Shown here: piece after piece, positions 1 to 11,749 of the stretch | Layout: each line of letters begins with the position of its first letter | How positions within the stretch are numbered: position 1 is the first letter of the stretch | Assembly (NCBI GenBank): GCA_028671895.1 | Contig: CM053802.1 | Span: 18,855,631 to 18,919,630 of the forward strand | Origin: Oenanthe sinensis | Lineage: Eukaryota > Streptophyta > Magnoliopsida > Apiales > Apiaceae | Length of the DNA: 64,000 nucleotides | Direction of reading: 5' to 3' | Made by a program: the position numbers and the translations under genes | The notes under the pieces: model-generated | What the model saw: the letters and a program-made list of their open reading frames with translations, nothing else | Databases searched by the model: none | Told to the model about the DNA's origin: nothing

Positions 1-1619
1 GTTTAGGGGAGTAGGGTGTAGGGAGCTTTCGCCACTAGGTTATTTACGAATCCTTGAGGCGAGACTACATTTTTTGTTGGTGGATACGTCGTGAGCATCT
101 GCAATGTAGAGAGACTACATTTTTTGTTGGTGGATACGTCGTGAGCATCTGCAATGTACTTAGTGACTGCGTATTATATTGTCGTATACTCGTATGGAGT
201 CATCGATTTTGTTTTCCTGTTTCTCACGCATTGTAATCTGAATTTAGGGCATTGTTGGAGATCTTATGGGGCAATTTGTTGGAGAGGTGGGAAAAATGAG
301 CCATCTTTTGAAAATTAAGAATTACAGTAGAAATTGTAGTATAAAGGTTGATAAACTTGTTATGTTAAAACGACGATTTGGGGTGTTAAGAAATTGAATT
401 GAGATGAGAATCTATTTTATATTAGTTGCATAGAAAATTGATTTCTGCAGCGGACATTATTTGTTTTAGCTATAAAAGACCATGATTTATTGCTGTGTAA
501 GATCGATTTTCCTCCCTTATTGTTGATGATATGATGGCAATAAGTAACTTCTGATGGCGACAACACTGGCTCAGGATACCACTTGATGTAGGACAAGGTT
601 CAGAAAAGGGTTGAAACAACAAGATCAAACCTATGTCCATACTGAATTGTAGAGACACAAATAAATACCCAGATTTGTTAAATATACATCAATTATAATC
701 TTGAACTCCCTCACAAGACTGCAATTGGTTATATAGACATCCGAAAACTTGGACAACAAGTAAAATTTGAGAAACAAATTTTAATTATTTTACTAGTACT
801 ATAATCTAGAATGTTCTTAATAATATACTTACCTAATTTCTTACAATATTATATCTTTTAATAATAACATGTAATAGATACAACTCAGTTTATCAATTTA
901 TTTGTCTGCATCATTTCTACTAGAATAGACAATAGTATACCATCAAAGTAGTCAATAGACCGCAATACGGAAACATGTATAAATATGAGAATTTTATCTA
1001 GTGTTTATACTTTTTATTACATTAAAAAATATGTATATTTCTCCTGTCTTATGTTTTGTCTCAAATATGGGTAAGCAATTTTGCAGTTCTCAATAATCAT
1101 CTGGATGATTCTAGTAAGAGGGAAATTCTTTTGAAATTTAGATTAATATTTGTACCCCTGAATGTTATCCATATTAACAGTATTCTTGTTAGTGGGTGAC
1201 AAGCCAGCAGTTTCAGATGAAAGGATTTTTTTTCTAAAATCCTTTGCTGTTTTAGCATGCATATGTAGGTGGGTATACTTATTATAGTTTCTCCATTATG
1301 ATCATTCTCATAGGCCATTGTCTTTGTAAACTAAGCACCTGATCATATTTGTTTATTTTACCAACCCCGTCCCATGTGTCATACTGTCTGTCACATTTGC
1401 CATCAGGGAATTTTTTGTTGCTAAGCGGATATATAGAGGGTGTTCCGGAGTTACTTTCAGTCACGTGTGGCTTTGTTTTTCCAGTTACTGTAGAACCACA
1501 AAAACGCTTATTATTCCTCCCTTTCGGTACATATGAAATGACACTGCTAAGTGCTTTGTTCTATCTCCATAGTTTTCCAGTTAAAGTTTCAGATTAAATA
1601 TTGTTATTATGTTCTCCAG
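1..1619 (+). other. Probable intron 1 of the FLOE1-like gene
   Basis: This stretch ends in a polypyrimidine-rich acceptor (cag at 1617-1619) directly before a phase-0 coding exon. I found no exon here that could encode the Asp/Ser-rich N-terminus expected for the family, so exon 1 is probably left of the window. The DNA is AT-rich with stops in all frames. A 50-bp tandem duplication sits at 61-158. Intron status is inferred from the downstream exon. Confidence 0.55.
61..158. repeat. 50-bp direct tandem duplication
   Basis: A 48-bp block starting gagactacattttttgttg at 61 recurs without a mismatch at 111, giving a 50-bp period and two copies. Identity between the copies indicates a recent duplication. 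I see no coding role. Confidence 0.9.
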
Positions 1620-3301
1620 GAAGTCCAAAAAAGTAGAATGGCGAATTCATCAGCATTTCCGGCTTCCGCTTATAGTCCACCAGAAGAATCTTTCAAGCAA
1701 GATTTGGCTGCTACTGTTGAAAGCACAGTAAAGAAATATGCTGACAATCTGATGTGCTTTCTTGAGGGGATTAGTTCCAGACTATCACAACTCGAATTAT
1801 ACTGCTACAATCTAGATAAATCTATTGGAGAGATGCGTTCTGAGTTAGCTCGCGATAATGGAGAAGCAGATTCAAAACTAAAATTTCTTGAGAAGCATCT
1901 GCAAGAGGTGATCTTGTTACATTTAAATTGAATTTGTAATTTTTTATATAATTTGCAGCAACATTGCTTCTTGCATGTATCATTATACTGCTAAAGTTGA
2001 AGTTACTGTCAATCTAATTTAGATGCACCACTATAATCTGCTGGAATGAATCTGTACTTTTACTGATTGCTTAGGCTGCACTTTAATATATGATTCCCTG
2101 CTTTCTTGTTTTTAAGTATCCCAATTTCTCCATTTTAGTACGTAATACTTATATACGATGCTCACTGCAGGTCCATAGGTCTGTACAGATTCTACGAGAC
2201 AAACAGGAGCTTGCCGAAACCCAGAAAGAACTAGCAAAGATTCAGCTTACACAGAAGGAATCCAGTTCTTCAGTCCGTTCCCAACAAAGTGAGGAGAGAG
2301 CTTCACCCCCTGTTTCTGGGGCAAGAAAGAATGATGACACATCAGATATGCATGGCCAGCAACTAGCTCTTGCTTTACCCAATCAAGTGTCTTCACAACC
2401 TTCACATCCCACCAGACCTGTCGAGCAACGCCAGCAACCAACAATGGCACCTCAGAGTATGATGCCGTCCCAAGGTTATTATGTACACTCCGTGCAGCTT
2501 TCTAATATAGCATCGCAGATGCAACAGACACATGGTCAATATCTACTACCTGATTCCCAGTATCGAACTCCACCACAGCCCACACAAACTCAAATGAATC
2601 AGACTCCACAAAACCATTCACTATCCCAGTATCAGCAACAGTGGTCCCAGCAGCTATCTCAGCAGGGTCAACCCCAACAACAAATACCTTTGCAGTCCCA
2701 GGTTAGGCCCTCGACGCTTGCTGCTTATTCTCCCTACATGCATAGTCAAGCAGCAACCGTTTCTACTCCAGAGACCCTCACAAATAGCATGGCAAGAAAA
2801 ATGTCATTTTCAGGAATTGCTCAACCCACTTCAAGTCACCCAGAAACAATGTCTTACGGGTATCTTGGTGTGAGTAGGACAGTTCAGCAGCAACCTCCAC
2901 ATCAGCATTTGAAGGCTACATTTGGAGCACAGCCAGGAGATGGATATGTCACTTCTGGACCCCACCCTGCACTATCCCCCGGAAATACTTATGTGATGTA
3001 TGATGGTGAAAGCGGGACATCATTGCATTTGCCTCAGTCTCATATCCAGCAAAGTAATTACTCTCAAAACCAGCAACCACCCAATGCCACAAACCCGATG
3101 GTTCGCCCTCCACAAATCATGAGGAACCATCCCTACAGTGAACTGTTTGAGAAATTAGTTAACATGGGATACAGGGGAGATCAAGTTGTAAGTGTGATAC
3201 AAAAGCTAGAGCAAAGTGGCCAACCTGTTGATTTTAATGCCGTGCTTGACCGCTTGAATGCACTTTCTTCAGGGAGTTCTCAGAGGGCATGGTCTGGTTA
3301 A
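1620..3301 (+). CDS. FLOE1: FLOE1-like DUF1421 prion-like protein, 3' exons (5' partial)
   Basis: Exons are 1620-1907 and 2171-3301 with GT-AG splicing, giving 472 visible residues. In order they encode a short N-terminal stretch starting EVQKSRMANSS, a predicted coiled coil (about residues 45-125, including SRLSQLELYCYNLDKSIGEM), a long Gln/Pro/Ser-rich low-complexity region (about 130-400), and a C-terminal UBA-like DUF1421 region containing LVNMGYRGDQVVSVIQKL. This is the layout of Arabidopsis FLOE1, a phase-separating protein described as tuning seed germination to water status. The exon starts in phase 0 exactly where FLOE1 runs from its Asp/Ser-rich N-terminus into the conserved RMA-S-S segment, so the DS-rich first exon is missing from the window. 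The ATG at 1638 could start a short form without that domain. An AATAAA lies at 3349. FLOE2 and FLOE3 are close paralogues, so orthology to FLOE1 itself is likely but not proven. Confidence 0.9.
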
Positions 3302-3472
3302 GCAACAACTGCAGCGACGATGATCCATTTGTGGTGTATATCATGGTGAATAAAACTATTGCAGTTGGCTGATTGCATATAGATTGAGAGATGCATTCTA
3401 TTATTTTGCCATCTCGTCCAAATCTATCAAATCTTATTGATTGTTAGTTTTCAAGTTTGATGTATTTTAATA

Positions 3473-3690
3473 CTCCCTCCATCTCACAATAAGTTTGATT
3501 TTTGTGTAGTCAAATTGACCCAACTTTGACCGTAAATTAAAAATTATTCTTTTACATTTTTAAAAAACTGAAAAATACATTTTAAAGTTTATTATATATT
3601 TTTTTAATAATATAATTTTTAATTTTTTTAGTTATATATTATGTGTAATATTCGGTAAAAAATTGGTCAATTTGACCTGACAGAAGTCAG
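3473..3690. mobile_element. Stowaway-like MITE, right end degraded
   Basis: It begins TA-CTCCCTCCATCTCACAATA, the typical Stowaway (Tc1/mariner) terminus at a TA site. The interior aligns by eye with the better preserved copy at 31886-32147. The expected right inverted end is not visible, so this copy looks truncated near 3690. It sits just beyond the 3' UTR of the FLOE1-like gene. Confidence 0.6.
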
Positions 3691-3694
3691 AACA

Positions 3695-3859
3695 TGACCG
3701 AGGCAAGTATTCTTCCTCCTGGCATTGCTAGCTTTTGTTAATCTAACATTGGATTTGCTGTTGCTTTGTATACAAAGCAAGTATTGAGGTTTGCACGCAA
3801 GTAGTGACCATCTAATCCAGCTTGACCGAGGCAAGTATTCTTCCTCCTGGCAATGCTAG
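3695..3859. repeat. Direct repeat pair of 37 bp, 128 bp apart
   Basis: A segment reading tgaccgaggcaagtattctt and onward at 3695-3731 recurs at 3823-3859 with one mismatch (cattgctag versus caatgctag). It lies directly after the truncated MITE. The origin is unclear; it may be a local duplication. The rest of the intergenic DNA up to the 3' end of the UBC gene at 4354 shows nothing recognisable. Confidence 0.75.
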
Positions 3860-4353
3860 AACAATTAGTTACAATTGAAGATGTCAATAATAATCATTAA
3901 TATATACTACTATCTCTTAAATTACGTGAACAATTTTCTTAATCCAGTTCGACACTTGCAGCCAGAAACCAGCACAAGCATTCCCAACTCAAGAATAATG
4001 GAAAACTCAACAAGATCATAATTCTCTAGAACGTAACATGATCTTGCTAAGAATATTAAATGTCAAATTAAATCTTTACCCTTTACCGTCAAGTAATAAG
4101 ATATATATGACCAACAGCAGTTTCAAAAACCAGCTTATATCTTGGGTCTTTTCAAAAACCAGCTATTCAATAGTTAACTAGAATCCATCAATAATTTAGC
4201 AAAAAAAATATAAACTGAAATCCAGGAATCATCATTCCTTAACTATTTACCCTTCTTAAATATGTACTCTAAAACTAGCCAGTACAAAGTTAATGAAGGC
4301 CTAAATGATAGATTATCCCAACCTCGTCTTCGCTATGTTACTACTGAATTTAG

Positions 4354-7300
4354 TCAGTCTGCAGGATGGAAATCCTCACAGTCCGTTGATCCATTTCCTA
4401 TAAAGCTATTGACAAGCAAATCCATCATTGTAGCTATATCTTTCTTGAATCCTACCAGCTGGCTCGTTTCACCCTTGCCTGAATCCTCAATTTTACCTTT
4501 GACATCTGAACCAACATCAGCCCCCACCATGTAAGCTCTGCAAGAAATTAAAATAACGCGTCCCCAAACACGAAAATGACCGGAAACAAAATGTTCAAAA
4601 TGCTGCAAGAGAAGAACAGAAAACAACACATTTAATAAATCTTGCAGTGTTGCAGAATAACCCATGTAACTTACATGGATAAGAAAAGGCAGTTATTTAC
4701 TGAGACATGAAACTACATGTCACTAATAGCAGAAAATATTGTAGCAGAGATGTCAAGATCTACCTTTGGGGGATTTTTGAGGGTATAATTCATTGTTTTC
4801 AAGGATAATATAAAGGTATTTTCATTGTAATCCTTGGACATTCTCTCACCCTTAGCTCCACGATAAGAATCATGTCCAGGCTCATTAAAGAATGGTCTTG
4901 CATTTAGTATCAGAGCTTGTATAGACACCAAAACCTGAAGCATTGTAGATTTGTTCGGCAACCATTTCTCACTCCCTTGACCACTCCAAGTGTTCAGAAG
5001 GCTGAGGCAGACTTTCCCACAATTGTACAAGTTTGGATTTATTCGCAGCCCACCGGAGTGATAATTAACCAGCTTCAAAAAGAAGTTCCATTATTGACAG
5101 ACACTAAAAATCAATCTCATAGTAATTGTCATAAATAAAACATACAGCCATACAGGTGGTACATAAGGATAGTTATAGGGAAGGTGAACATCAAAGGTAA
5201 AAAGCCCATCATGGTAGGGGGTGCCTGTTGGTCCAATGATGACAGCCCGCAACAGATCCATCCTCCCCTCATACACTCGAACATATATTGTATCTGCCCA
5301 GTTCAACATAAAATACATGTAAATTAGTAACATGTGTACTTTGTAAAATTATGCAATTTTATAATAAACATGGATGAGCTGCAGAGGTATTATATTAAAA
5401 TATTTAAAGATTATCAAACAATTGCACAAGAACCCACTTCAACTTTCTTTTTTTAAAAAAAATATTTCCAATAACAACCTTAACGTTGAGTTTGGTTGGA
5501 GTGAAAGAAATTGGGTGAATGGAATAAAATTTGTTGGATTTTATGGATAAACTCATAAACATTCATGATAAGCATTCCTCCATTCCCTTCCCAACAATCA
5601 AATGCCCTCCCTACCCACCAATTTGAGAATGAATTTTGCATTCTCCATCCTACTTCATTGTTTTTACAAATTTGATCATACAAAATTTGCATTCCCTATT
5701 TTAGACTCTTCCCTGGTGACTCCATTTTTTCTATTTTAATTTTGTTGACAATTTCTCATTTCATTCCATTCCGATCAACCAAATGGAGCATAGATGTTTA
5801 GACGATATATAGGCATAACAGTTCAACAGAAAACTATAATAGTGCAAAAAGCCAAAAACTCACCAGGTAAGTTGCTCTCCAAAATTTTCCACTCATCGTG
5901 GATTTTCCTTGTCCAAGTTGATCCAGGCTACAAAGAGAATATCACAGAAAACCACTATAAAGTATATACTGACAACATGTAATACTGTGCTTCATTCACT
6001 CACAAAGTGGAAACATGTATATATTTATGTGAGTCAACCTGACGTGCATGAGCGCCTTCATATTTAGCATAATAATGATCCGAGAAATCATCAACAATAT
6101 CAAATCTCTTAAAGGTCAGATACTTCTGCACGGCATCAAGTTCTTTCTCTGCGCCTTCCTCCTTTGCATTAGAACTGAAGTTTGCAGGTATTGCTCTACG
6201 CCTTGAAGCAGAAGACTCGCTGTTCACAGTAGCAAAATCAGGAACTGAAGCTTCTACACCAGGAGGCAAATCTACATTGTCAAACTGTGATTGCATACTC
6301 GAATATTCATCATCACTTGTTTTTTGTTTTTTCTTCTTGGTATTCTCATCATCACTGTAGTTATCAAACATGTAATCATAATCATCGTCATCGTAGAGAT
6401 CATAATAATCATCATCGACAACATCATCCCCATCGTCGTTATCACCATCTTCATCATTGTCATCACCACGATACAACATATCTGAGGCAGAACCATGAAT
6501 ATCATCTGAAATAGGACATCCTGCAGATTTTGGTCCTACAGTGCTACTAGAATTCCCAAGTTCTTCAGTAATTGCCGCCTAGAAAAAAAATGAGCTTTTT
6601 AATTTAAGGCGTGCAGAAACAAAAACAATAATACATATTGTCAAGGAGCATAATACATATGTAGCGGTCTCTCCCACCAGCTTGGTGTGTGTTTGAATTA
6701 GGAGTTGGGGAGTGAAGGGACAAGAAATTTTATAATTTTGCTTGCGAATATTTTGGTAAGGTATCGTTGGATGTATGATGAGCTATTATGACATTGTAGA
6801 AAGGGTCTTGCTAATTAAGACAGGTTTTCCAACACCCCAAATTTTAATTCTCTCATGTTCATATATCCATTTTTTTTGTTTTCTAAATCAGTCACTACAC
6901 ACATTTATACATTCATTATTTTTATTCTCTTCATCATGTTAAAATGATTTCATCCGAACTTTTATGTTGTCAACCTCAATTTAACACATTTTTGAAGTCA
7001 GGATAAAACCCATCCCAACTTAATTCCCCCTTCGAGTTTAAATTTCCAATTACTTATTATTCAATCGTAAAATATACCAATTAGTAAAAGACGGGGTCAC
7101 GGGAGTGTTAAAGATGTATATCAAATTAATTCATCGACTTCGATATCCGATACGGTCATCTAAAAATGCAGGACAAGGACAGGCCAACATGCAGCACACA
7201 AAAATACATAAAATAATTTACTAGTACATCTAAAAAGCTCCATTTAATCAAATCGCGATCAAAAAGAACATAAAAGATAAATAAAAGTACTGATAATACA

Positions 7301-7400
7301 AGAAAGGAAAAAACGAAAAAGAATAGAGTTTTAATTAAGATACCTGAGGGTGATTAAGGTTGCTGGAGAGCGATGATTCCGGATTAGCATTAACATCCAT
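4354..7400 (-). CDS. UBC25: UBC25/PFU1-type ubiquitin-conjugating enzyme E2
   Basis: Six exons on the minus strand: 7344-7400, 6039-6578, 5864-5927, 5154-5293, 4764-5072 and 4354-4602. All are GT-AG and join in frame to 452 aa. The N-terminus is disordered, with a very acidic Asp/Tyr tract at about residues 57-90 and a Lys run (ENTKKKKQK) resembling a nuclear localisation signal. The family signature YLTFKRFDIVDDFSDHYY precedes the UBC fold (about 200-370). The YHSGGLRINPNLYNCGKVCL block carries the predicted catalytic Cys at about 289. E2 enzymes take activated ubiquitin from E1 as a thioester and pass it to substrate or E3. Domain order matches the PHO2-family enzymes UBC25/UBC26 rather than the much longer PHO2/UBC24. 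The start is the first ATG after AT-rich 5' DNA and gives a typical MDVN start. UBC26 orthology is the main alternative. Confidence 0.93.
5491..5783. mobile_element. MITE-like insertion in UBC25 intron 3
   Basis: The left end reads TTTGGTTGGAGTGAAAGAAAT and the right end TTCATTCCATTCCGATCAACCAAA, forming imperfect terminal inverted repeats of the common 'TTTGGTTGG...GGAATGGAATG' type. The span is about 290 bp, between exons 3 and 4 of the E2 gene. I could not define a clean target-site duplication, so the superfamily is not assigned. Confidence 0.5.
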
Positions 7401-9055
7401 GGTACTTAATTAGCTTAAGGTCACTCAAAACCCTCCTTCACGTAAACCTATATGGGTACGAGTGTATATATGTCAAAAGAAGATCCATATATATGTAGGA
7501 TTAAGAATTAATTTTTATTAAGGTTATCTCACAATCTATAAATAAGATAATTTTTATTGTTATAAACCATTATTTACATGATAATTTTATTCTATTATAA
7601 ATATATAAGTATTATTTATATTAAATTGTTAATATCCTTGGTCATATTTGTCTTCTATTCAACTTCAAACACATCTTTTAATTAAAATGCACTCTTATAC
7701 AAACTCTTCTAATTAAATAAAATTTAATAATTTCATCATTATTCAAATTTTTTAAATTATTTTAAAATTATAACTTATTAATTAAATCTCATGATATTAA
7801 AATCAAGAAAACTAATTAATATATAAATAATATTGCATAAAAAATAATAAAAAATTACTATATTAAATTAAATATTTAAATTATAGAAAATAATTAAGCT
7901 AGTAGTATATTAAAAGGGGAATGCAAAAAAGTTAATGCGTTGATGCGGGTATAGTTCTCTTACTAATTTAAAAATAAATAAGAAATATGTAATTAAGAAA
8001 AGAAAATGTTCTATTTTGCATGGTATAGTGGAGAAAAATGGCATAGGTACTTGAATTTTATTATTTTCATGCATCCTAGTGTTGGAAACCTTGTCTCCAA
8101 AATAACGTAGGTATAGGTTTGTTTTGACAACGTGCGGGATGCTTCCGTTGGTTTACTATTTGATCAGATATGATTAAATAATTAAATATGTAAAATAATT
8201 TATTTATTTTTATTCTAATAATAATGATTTGTATATTTGTTATAAAAGTTTATCTTATATTCATATATAGAATTATAACTTTCATATTTAATGTTGATAT
8301 TATATTAATTGTCTTTGTGTAAATATAATTTTCATTATCATTTTTTTATATATTACTCATCCATATCTATATTATATTAATTATATTATATCTTATATAT
8401 AATTGGAGTAAAGGGGATAATGTGGTATATGGATATAAATTTAGAAAATAACAATTTTTTAGAAAAAGCATTAAAAGATCCTATATGTAATTTTAGAAAA
8501 GGATGTGGTAGTGTGGTGGTTGTGGTAGTTAAATTGCGGCAGAGATGAATATAAATTGATAAATTAATAAATTTTTTAGAATAAGTATTAAAATATATTG
8601 AGAAATAATAATAAATATATATTACTTCTATTTCAATTAATATAATAAAAATATATAATTTATTAACATGTATGATATTAAATAAAAATAAAAACATTAT
8701 TAAAGGAAACAATAAATATAAATCAAAAAATAAAATATCAAAATGCAAATAATATAATATTTAAAATAATTCATTTTATTAAAAATATAATAATATATGA
8801 CATGATATTAAATAGAACTAAAATATTATTGAAAGAACAAAATAAATATAATTTTTGAAAATAATATCATATAAATAATAAAATATTAGAAACTAATATA
8901 AATATTAGTGAGAGAAAAAAAATGTAAATGAGAAAAGTTAATATTTTATTTTATATATAAGTTTTCTCATTTACATTTATTTTTTCTCTCTCACTAATTA
9001 TCATATTTTTAATAAATTTTATATATTTTTTAATATTTTATTTTTATATATAGGG
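7401..9055. other. AT-rich intergenic DNA upstream of UBC25
   Basis: This stretch contains the UBC25 5' UTR and promoter (just above 7400) and then about 1.5 kb of extremely AT-rich DNA. Apparent ORFs here are low-complexity Ile/Tyr/Phe strings with no family resemblance. A local inverted repeat with loop lies at about 8925-8995 (gagaaaaaaaatgtaaatga against tcatttacatttattttttc). I see no gene. Confidence 0.6.
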
Positions 9056-9355
9056 GTTGATCCCGAGCCAAGGTTGGTTGGGATTAGTACCCAACCAACA
9101 AATCAGAGCCGTTGAAAAAGGTGATGAACGGTCAAGATTAGCTGCTACCTCAATGTTTCATTGAGGCAGCCTCAATTTTTCATTGCGTTTTTCATCTTTT
9201 TCCGTTACCCGGATTATTATATTATTGAGGTCTCAAGGAAACATTGAGGCAGTCTCAATGAAACATTGAGGGGTTCCTCAAACAAGTCTTCATATTTATT
9301 TAGTAATAATTCAACAAGTCTTTATCATCAAATTTAATGGTTAGTCATTTCTCTC

Positions 9356-10094
9356 ATGACTTCATATTTATTTAATAATAATTCTAGTTCTAGTAGTGAT
9401 AATAATGATTTTAATTATATTACACCTATTGGAAAAAAGAAAGTTGTTTGTAAACTTTTTCATGAAGATGATATAATAGATGTTGATAATTATATGGGGA
9501 AAGAATATGATGTTAATGATGATGTGAATAAATATGGTAATCTTGGTAGAAACTTTTTTAATGATGATTATGGTTCAAAAACAATTAATATAAGTGATGA
9601 TGAAGATATTGATAATATGCATGATAATTTTTGTGATGATGTCGAGGGAGATGTTAAAATCGGAGAAGAAAAGTTTGAGATTAATTTTGAAAATTTAAAT
9701 GATGTAGTGCCATGTGTTGGTATGGAATTTGATTCATAGCGGAAAAGTTTTATAGAAATTATGGGCATAGTGTTGGATTCGAGATAATTATTAGGAGTAC
9801 TCAGAGACATTCAAGAGGTAATGAAATTTTTTCAAGATTGTATATATGTCGAAAGGGTGGGAGACTAAGTTCGAAAATTTTGAATTTTGAAGATGGAGGT
9901 AGGGGAAAGCGGCCTAGAGATGTAATTCCACGAACGAGTTGTCATGCTCGAATGTATGTTATTCATAAAGTGAAGACGAACAAATGGGAAGTAATTTTGG
10001 TAGAGTTAGAACATAATCATAATATATTATTAAAGTATAATTTCATTTCAATCTTACGGAGGAAGATATTTTATTACAATTTAATTAGGTATGT
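9356..10094 (+). pseudogene. FAR1/FHY3-like (MULE-derived) DNA-binding domain, frameshifted
   Basis: A 127-codon acidic N-terminal segment (9356-9739) ends at a TAG. The following DNA in another frame reads AEKFYRNYGHSVGFEI and on to SCHARMYVIHKVKTNKWEV and LEHNHN, a FAR1 DNA-binding (WRKY-like C2H2 zinc) domain with its HNH-type end. The break at about 9736-9742 is a one-base-type frameshift: the residues GMEF before it and AEKFYRNYG after it are normally contiguous. Coding resemblance stops after about 10060, and no MULE transposase or SWIM domain follows. FAR1-type proteins descend from Mutator-like transposases. Whether this was a host gene or a transposon gene cannot be told. A hAT MITE is inserted in its 3' end. 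Confidence 0.75.
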
Positions 10095-10102
10095 ACTATA
10101 AG

Positions 10103-10455
10103 CAGGGGTGTAGCAAACATTTTGGGAGTCCTGTGCAAAATTTTAAAATTGGACCCTTTACATATACTTCGATATACATTAAAATCATTAAAGTGTATTT
10201 TAAAAATAAAATAAACTACCAAAAGATACTATAAACAAAAAATAAAGTCTAACAAATGTACTTAAAAAAAGATGTTCTTCTTTTGCATGTTTTTTGACAA
10301 AATTATTTAAAAAACTTTCGATGTCAACTTCATCCAAAAGATTACTTTCAGTTGTCAGCAAAACAATTTCATATAAGGTGGTATACATTGGGGGCCCTAA
10401 ATTTCTGGGCGGCCTATGTGGCTGCTCACCCCGCGTTACCTCAGCGCCGCCCCTG
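10103..10455. mobile_element. Non-autonomous hAT element (353 bp)
   Basis: The left terminus is CAGGGGTGTAGC and the right terminus, reverse-complemented, is CAGGGGCGGCGCTG. It is flanked by a perfect 8-bp duplication ACTATAAG (10095-10102 and 10456-10463), the TSD length of hAT transposons. It has no coding capacity. Insertion is at the 3' end of the FAR1-like pseudogene. Confidence 0.9.
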
Positions 10456-10592
10456 ACTATAAGATTCACCTCTAGCATATATGGTTAAGGTTTGGCTTGT
10501 TATCTTAATGAAACATTGAAGCAACATCGGCTTCCTCAATGAAACATTGAGGTAGTCTTTTCATTGGGGGGTTCCTCAAACAAAAAGTAATG

Positions 10593-11100
10593 AACTAATT
10601 TGCAAAATGATTTTTTTAAATTTTTTGGACGATCCAACCGTATAGATGTTAACTAAATATTTTAGAGCTGTGAAAAAATTAAAAAAAATATCTAGATCGA
10701 TCATTTAAGACTTTTTAATACAAATATAGTAAAAAGACTAGTATATTGAAACTAATTCCCGATTTACAAAATGCTTTTTTTAATAATTTTTTGAACGATT
10801 CAACCGTACGGATGTTGTTAACTAAATATTTTAGGGTTATGAAAAAATTCCAATTCAATCTTGTACGAATTTTTAATACAAATATAGTAACAATGCTATT
10901 ATATCGAAACTAATTCTCGATTTAGAAAATGATTTTTTTAATAATTTTCTGGACGAACCATTCGTACGGATGTCGTTAACTAAATATTTTAGGGTTGTGA
11001 AAAAATAATAAAAAAATTTCCAATTCAATCTTCTATGAATTTTTAATACAAATATAGTTAAAAGACTAGTATATCGAAATTAGTTCTCAATTGTCCTAAT
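10593..11100. repeat. Tandem repeat, about 160-bp unit, three copies plus a partial
   Basis: Units begin near 10593, 10749 and 10908, with a partial unit at 11079. Each carries aactaatt, aaaatgatttttttaa, a 'ggacgatccaaccgtacgga' type segment, 'gttaactaaatattttag' and 'tttttaatacaaatatagt'. The copies are diverged with spacings of 156, 159 and about 171 bp. It is a short minisatellite or the body of an unrecognised element. Confidence 0.75.
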
Positions 11101-11266
11101 GATTTTTTTTAAAATGATTTCCCATGATAACGAATCAGGGGCTAAAATGTAAAATATGTAAACTAAGAGGCATAATATAAGATTTAATAATAAAAATAAA
11201 ATAAAATAAAATTTTACAACTACTTTCTACTTTCTATTCTAAGTTTACTCTTTATCAGATCACTAG

Positions 11267-11270
<4 letters not shown>

Positions 11271-11346
<76 letters not shown>
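11271..11346. repeat. (TA)38 microsatellite
   Basis: An uninterrupted run of TA dinucleotides, 76 bp long. Confidence 0.98.
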
Positions 11347-11348
<2 letters not shown>

Positions 11349-11473
11349 TAACGGTTTCTGTTTTCATAAAATTATGCACAATGAGAAAATTCTATGAAGA
11401 CTCGAAAATTATATACATTCCACAGGTATACTTACTACCTAGTTGAATATATGGTCTCCAAGTTCTTCAATTT

Positions 11474-11660
11474 AAGGCAGCGTTTGGTTTACATGGAGAA
11501 TGGGAAAGTGGCTTAGAAAAGAAAAGGATGAAAAGAATGGTTTTGAATTGTTTTCCTTGTTAGGTTTTAATTTGAAAATAAAATAATTAATTATTTTTTA
11601 ATAAATTATTTAAAAAAAATTCTAACCGAGCTCATTAACCACGATACAAACGCCCCTAGG
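11474..11660. mobile_element. Short MITE-like element
   Basis: The ends read GGCAGCGTTTGGTTTACATGG on the left and CACGATACAAACGCCCCTAGG on the right, an imperfect inverted pair of the common 'GGGCGTTTGGTT' type. The length is about 187 bp and it is non-coding. No clear TSD was found. Confidence 0.4.
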
Positions 11661-11749
11661 GATAGTAAGAAACAGCTAACATTATTTGATTTTTAGCTAT
11701 ATTTTTTGTTGATCTCAAATTCTCAAATAAATACAAGTTTATAACTCGT

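Larger units (their letters stand above)
9140..10590. repeat. Repeated 'tgaaacattgagg' motifs flanking the FAR1-like pseudogene
   Basis: The motif and its complement occur at about 9150-9190 (forming the near-palindrome cctcaatgtttcattgagg), 9237-9285 and 10505-10585. The second and third clusters both run into ggggttcctcaaaca in direct orientation. They bracket the FAR1-like pseudogene and may be terminal or subterminal repeats of the element that carried it. That role is inference. Confidence 0.55.

Noticed and set aside
6287..6514. His-rich ORF on the plus strand opposite the UBC25 acidic tract
   Set aside because: It is the antisense shadow of the GAT/GAC-rich acidic codons of a clearly coding exon; no independent support.
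8386..8748. 120-codon minus-strand ORF
   Set aside because: Ile/Tyr/Phe-rich translation of AT-rich DNA with no domain or splice support.
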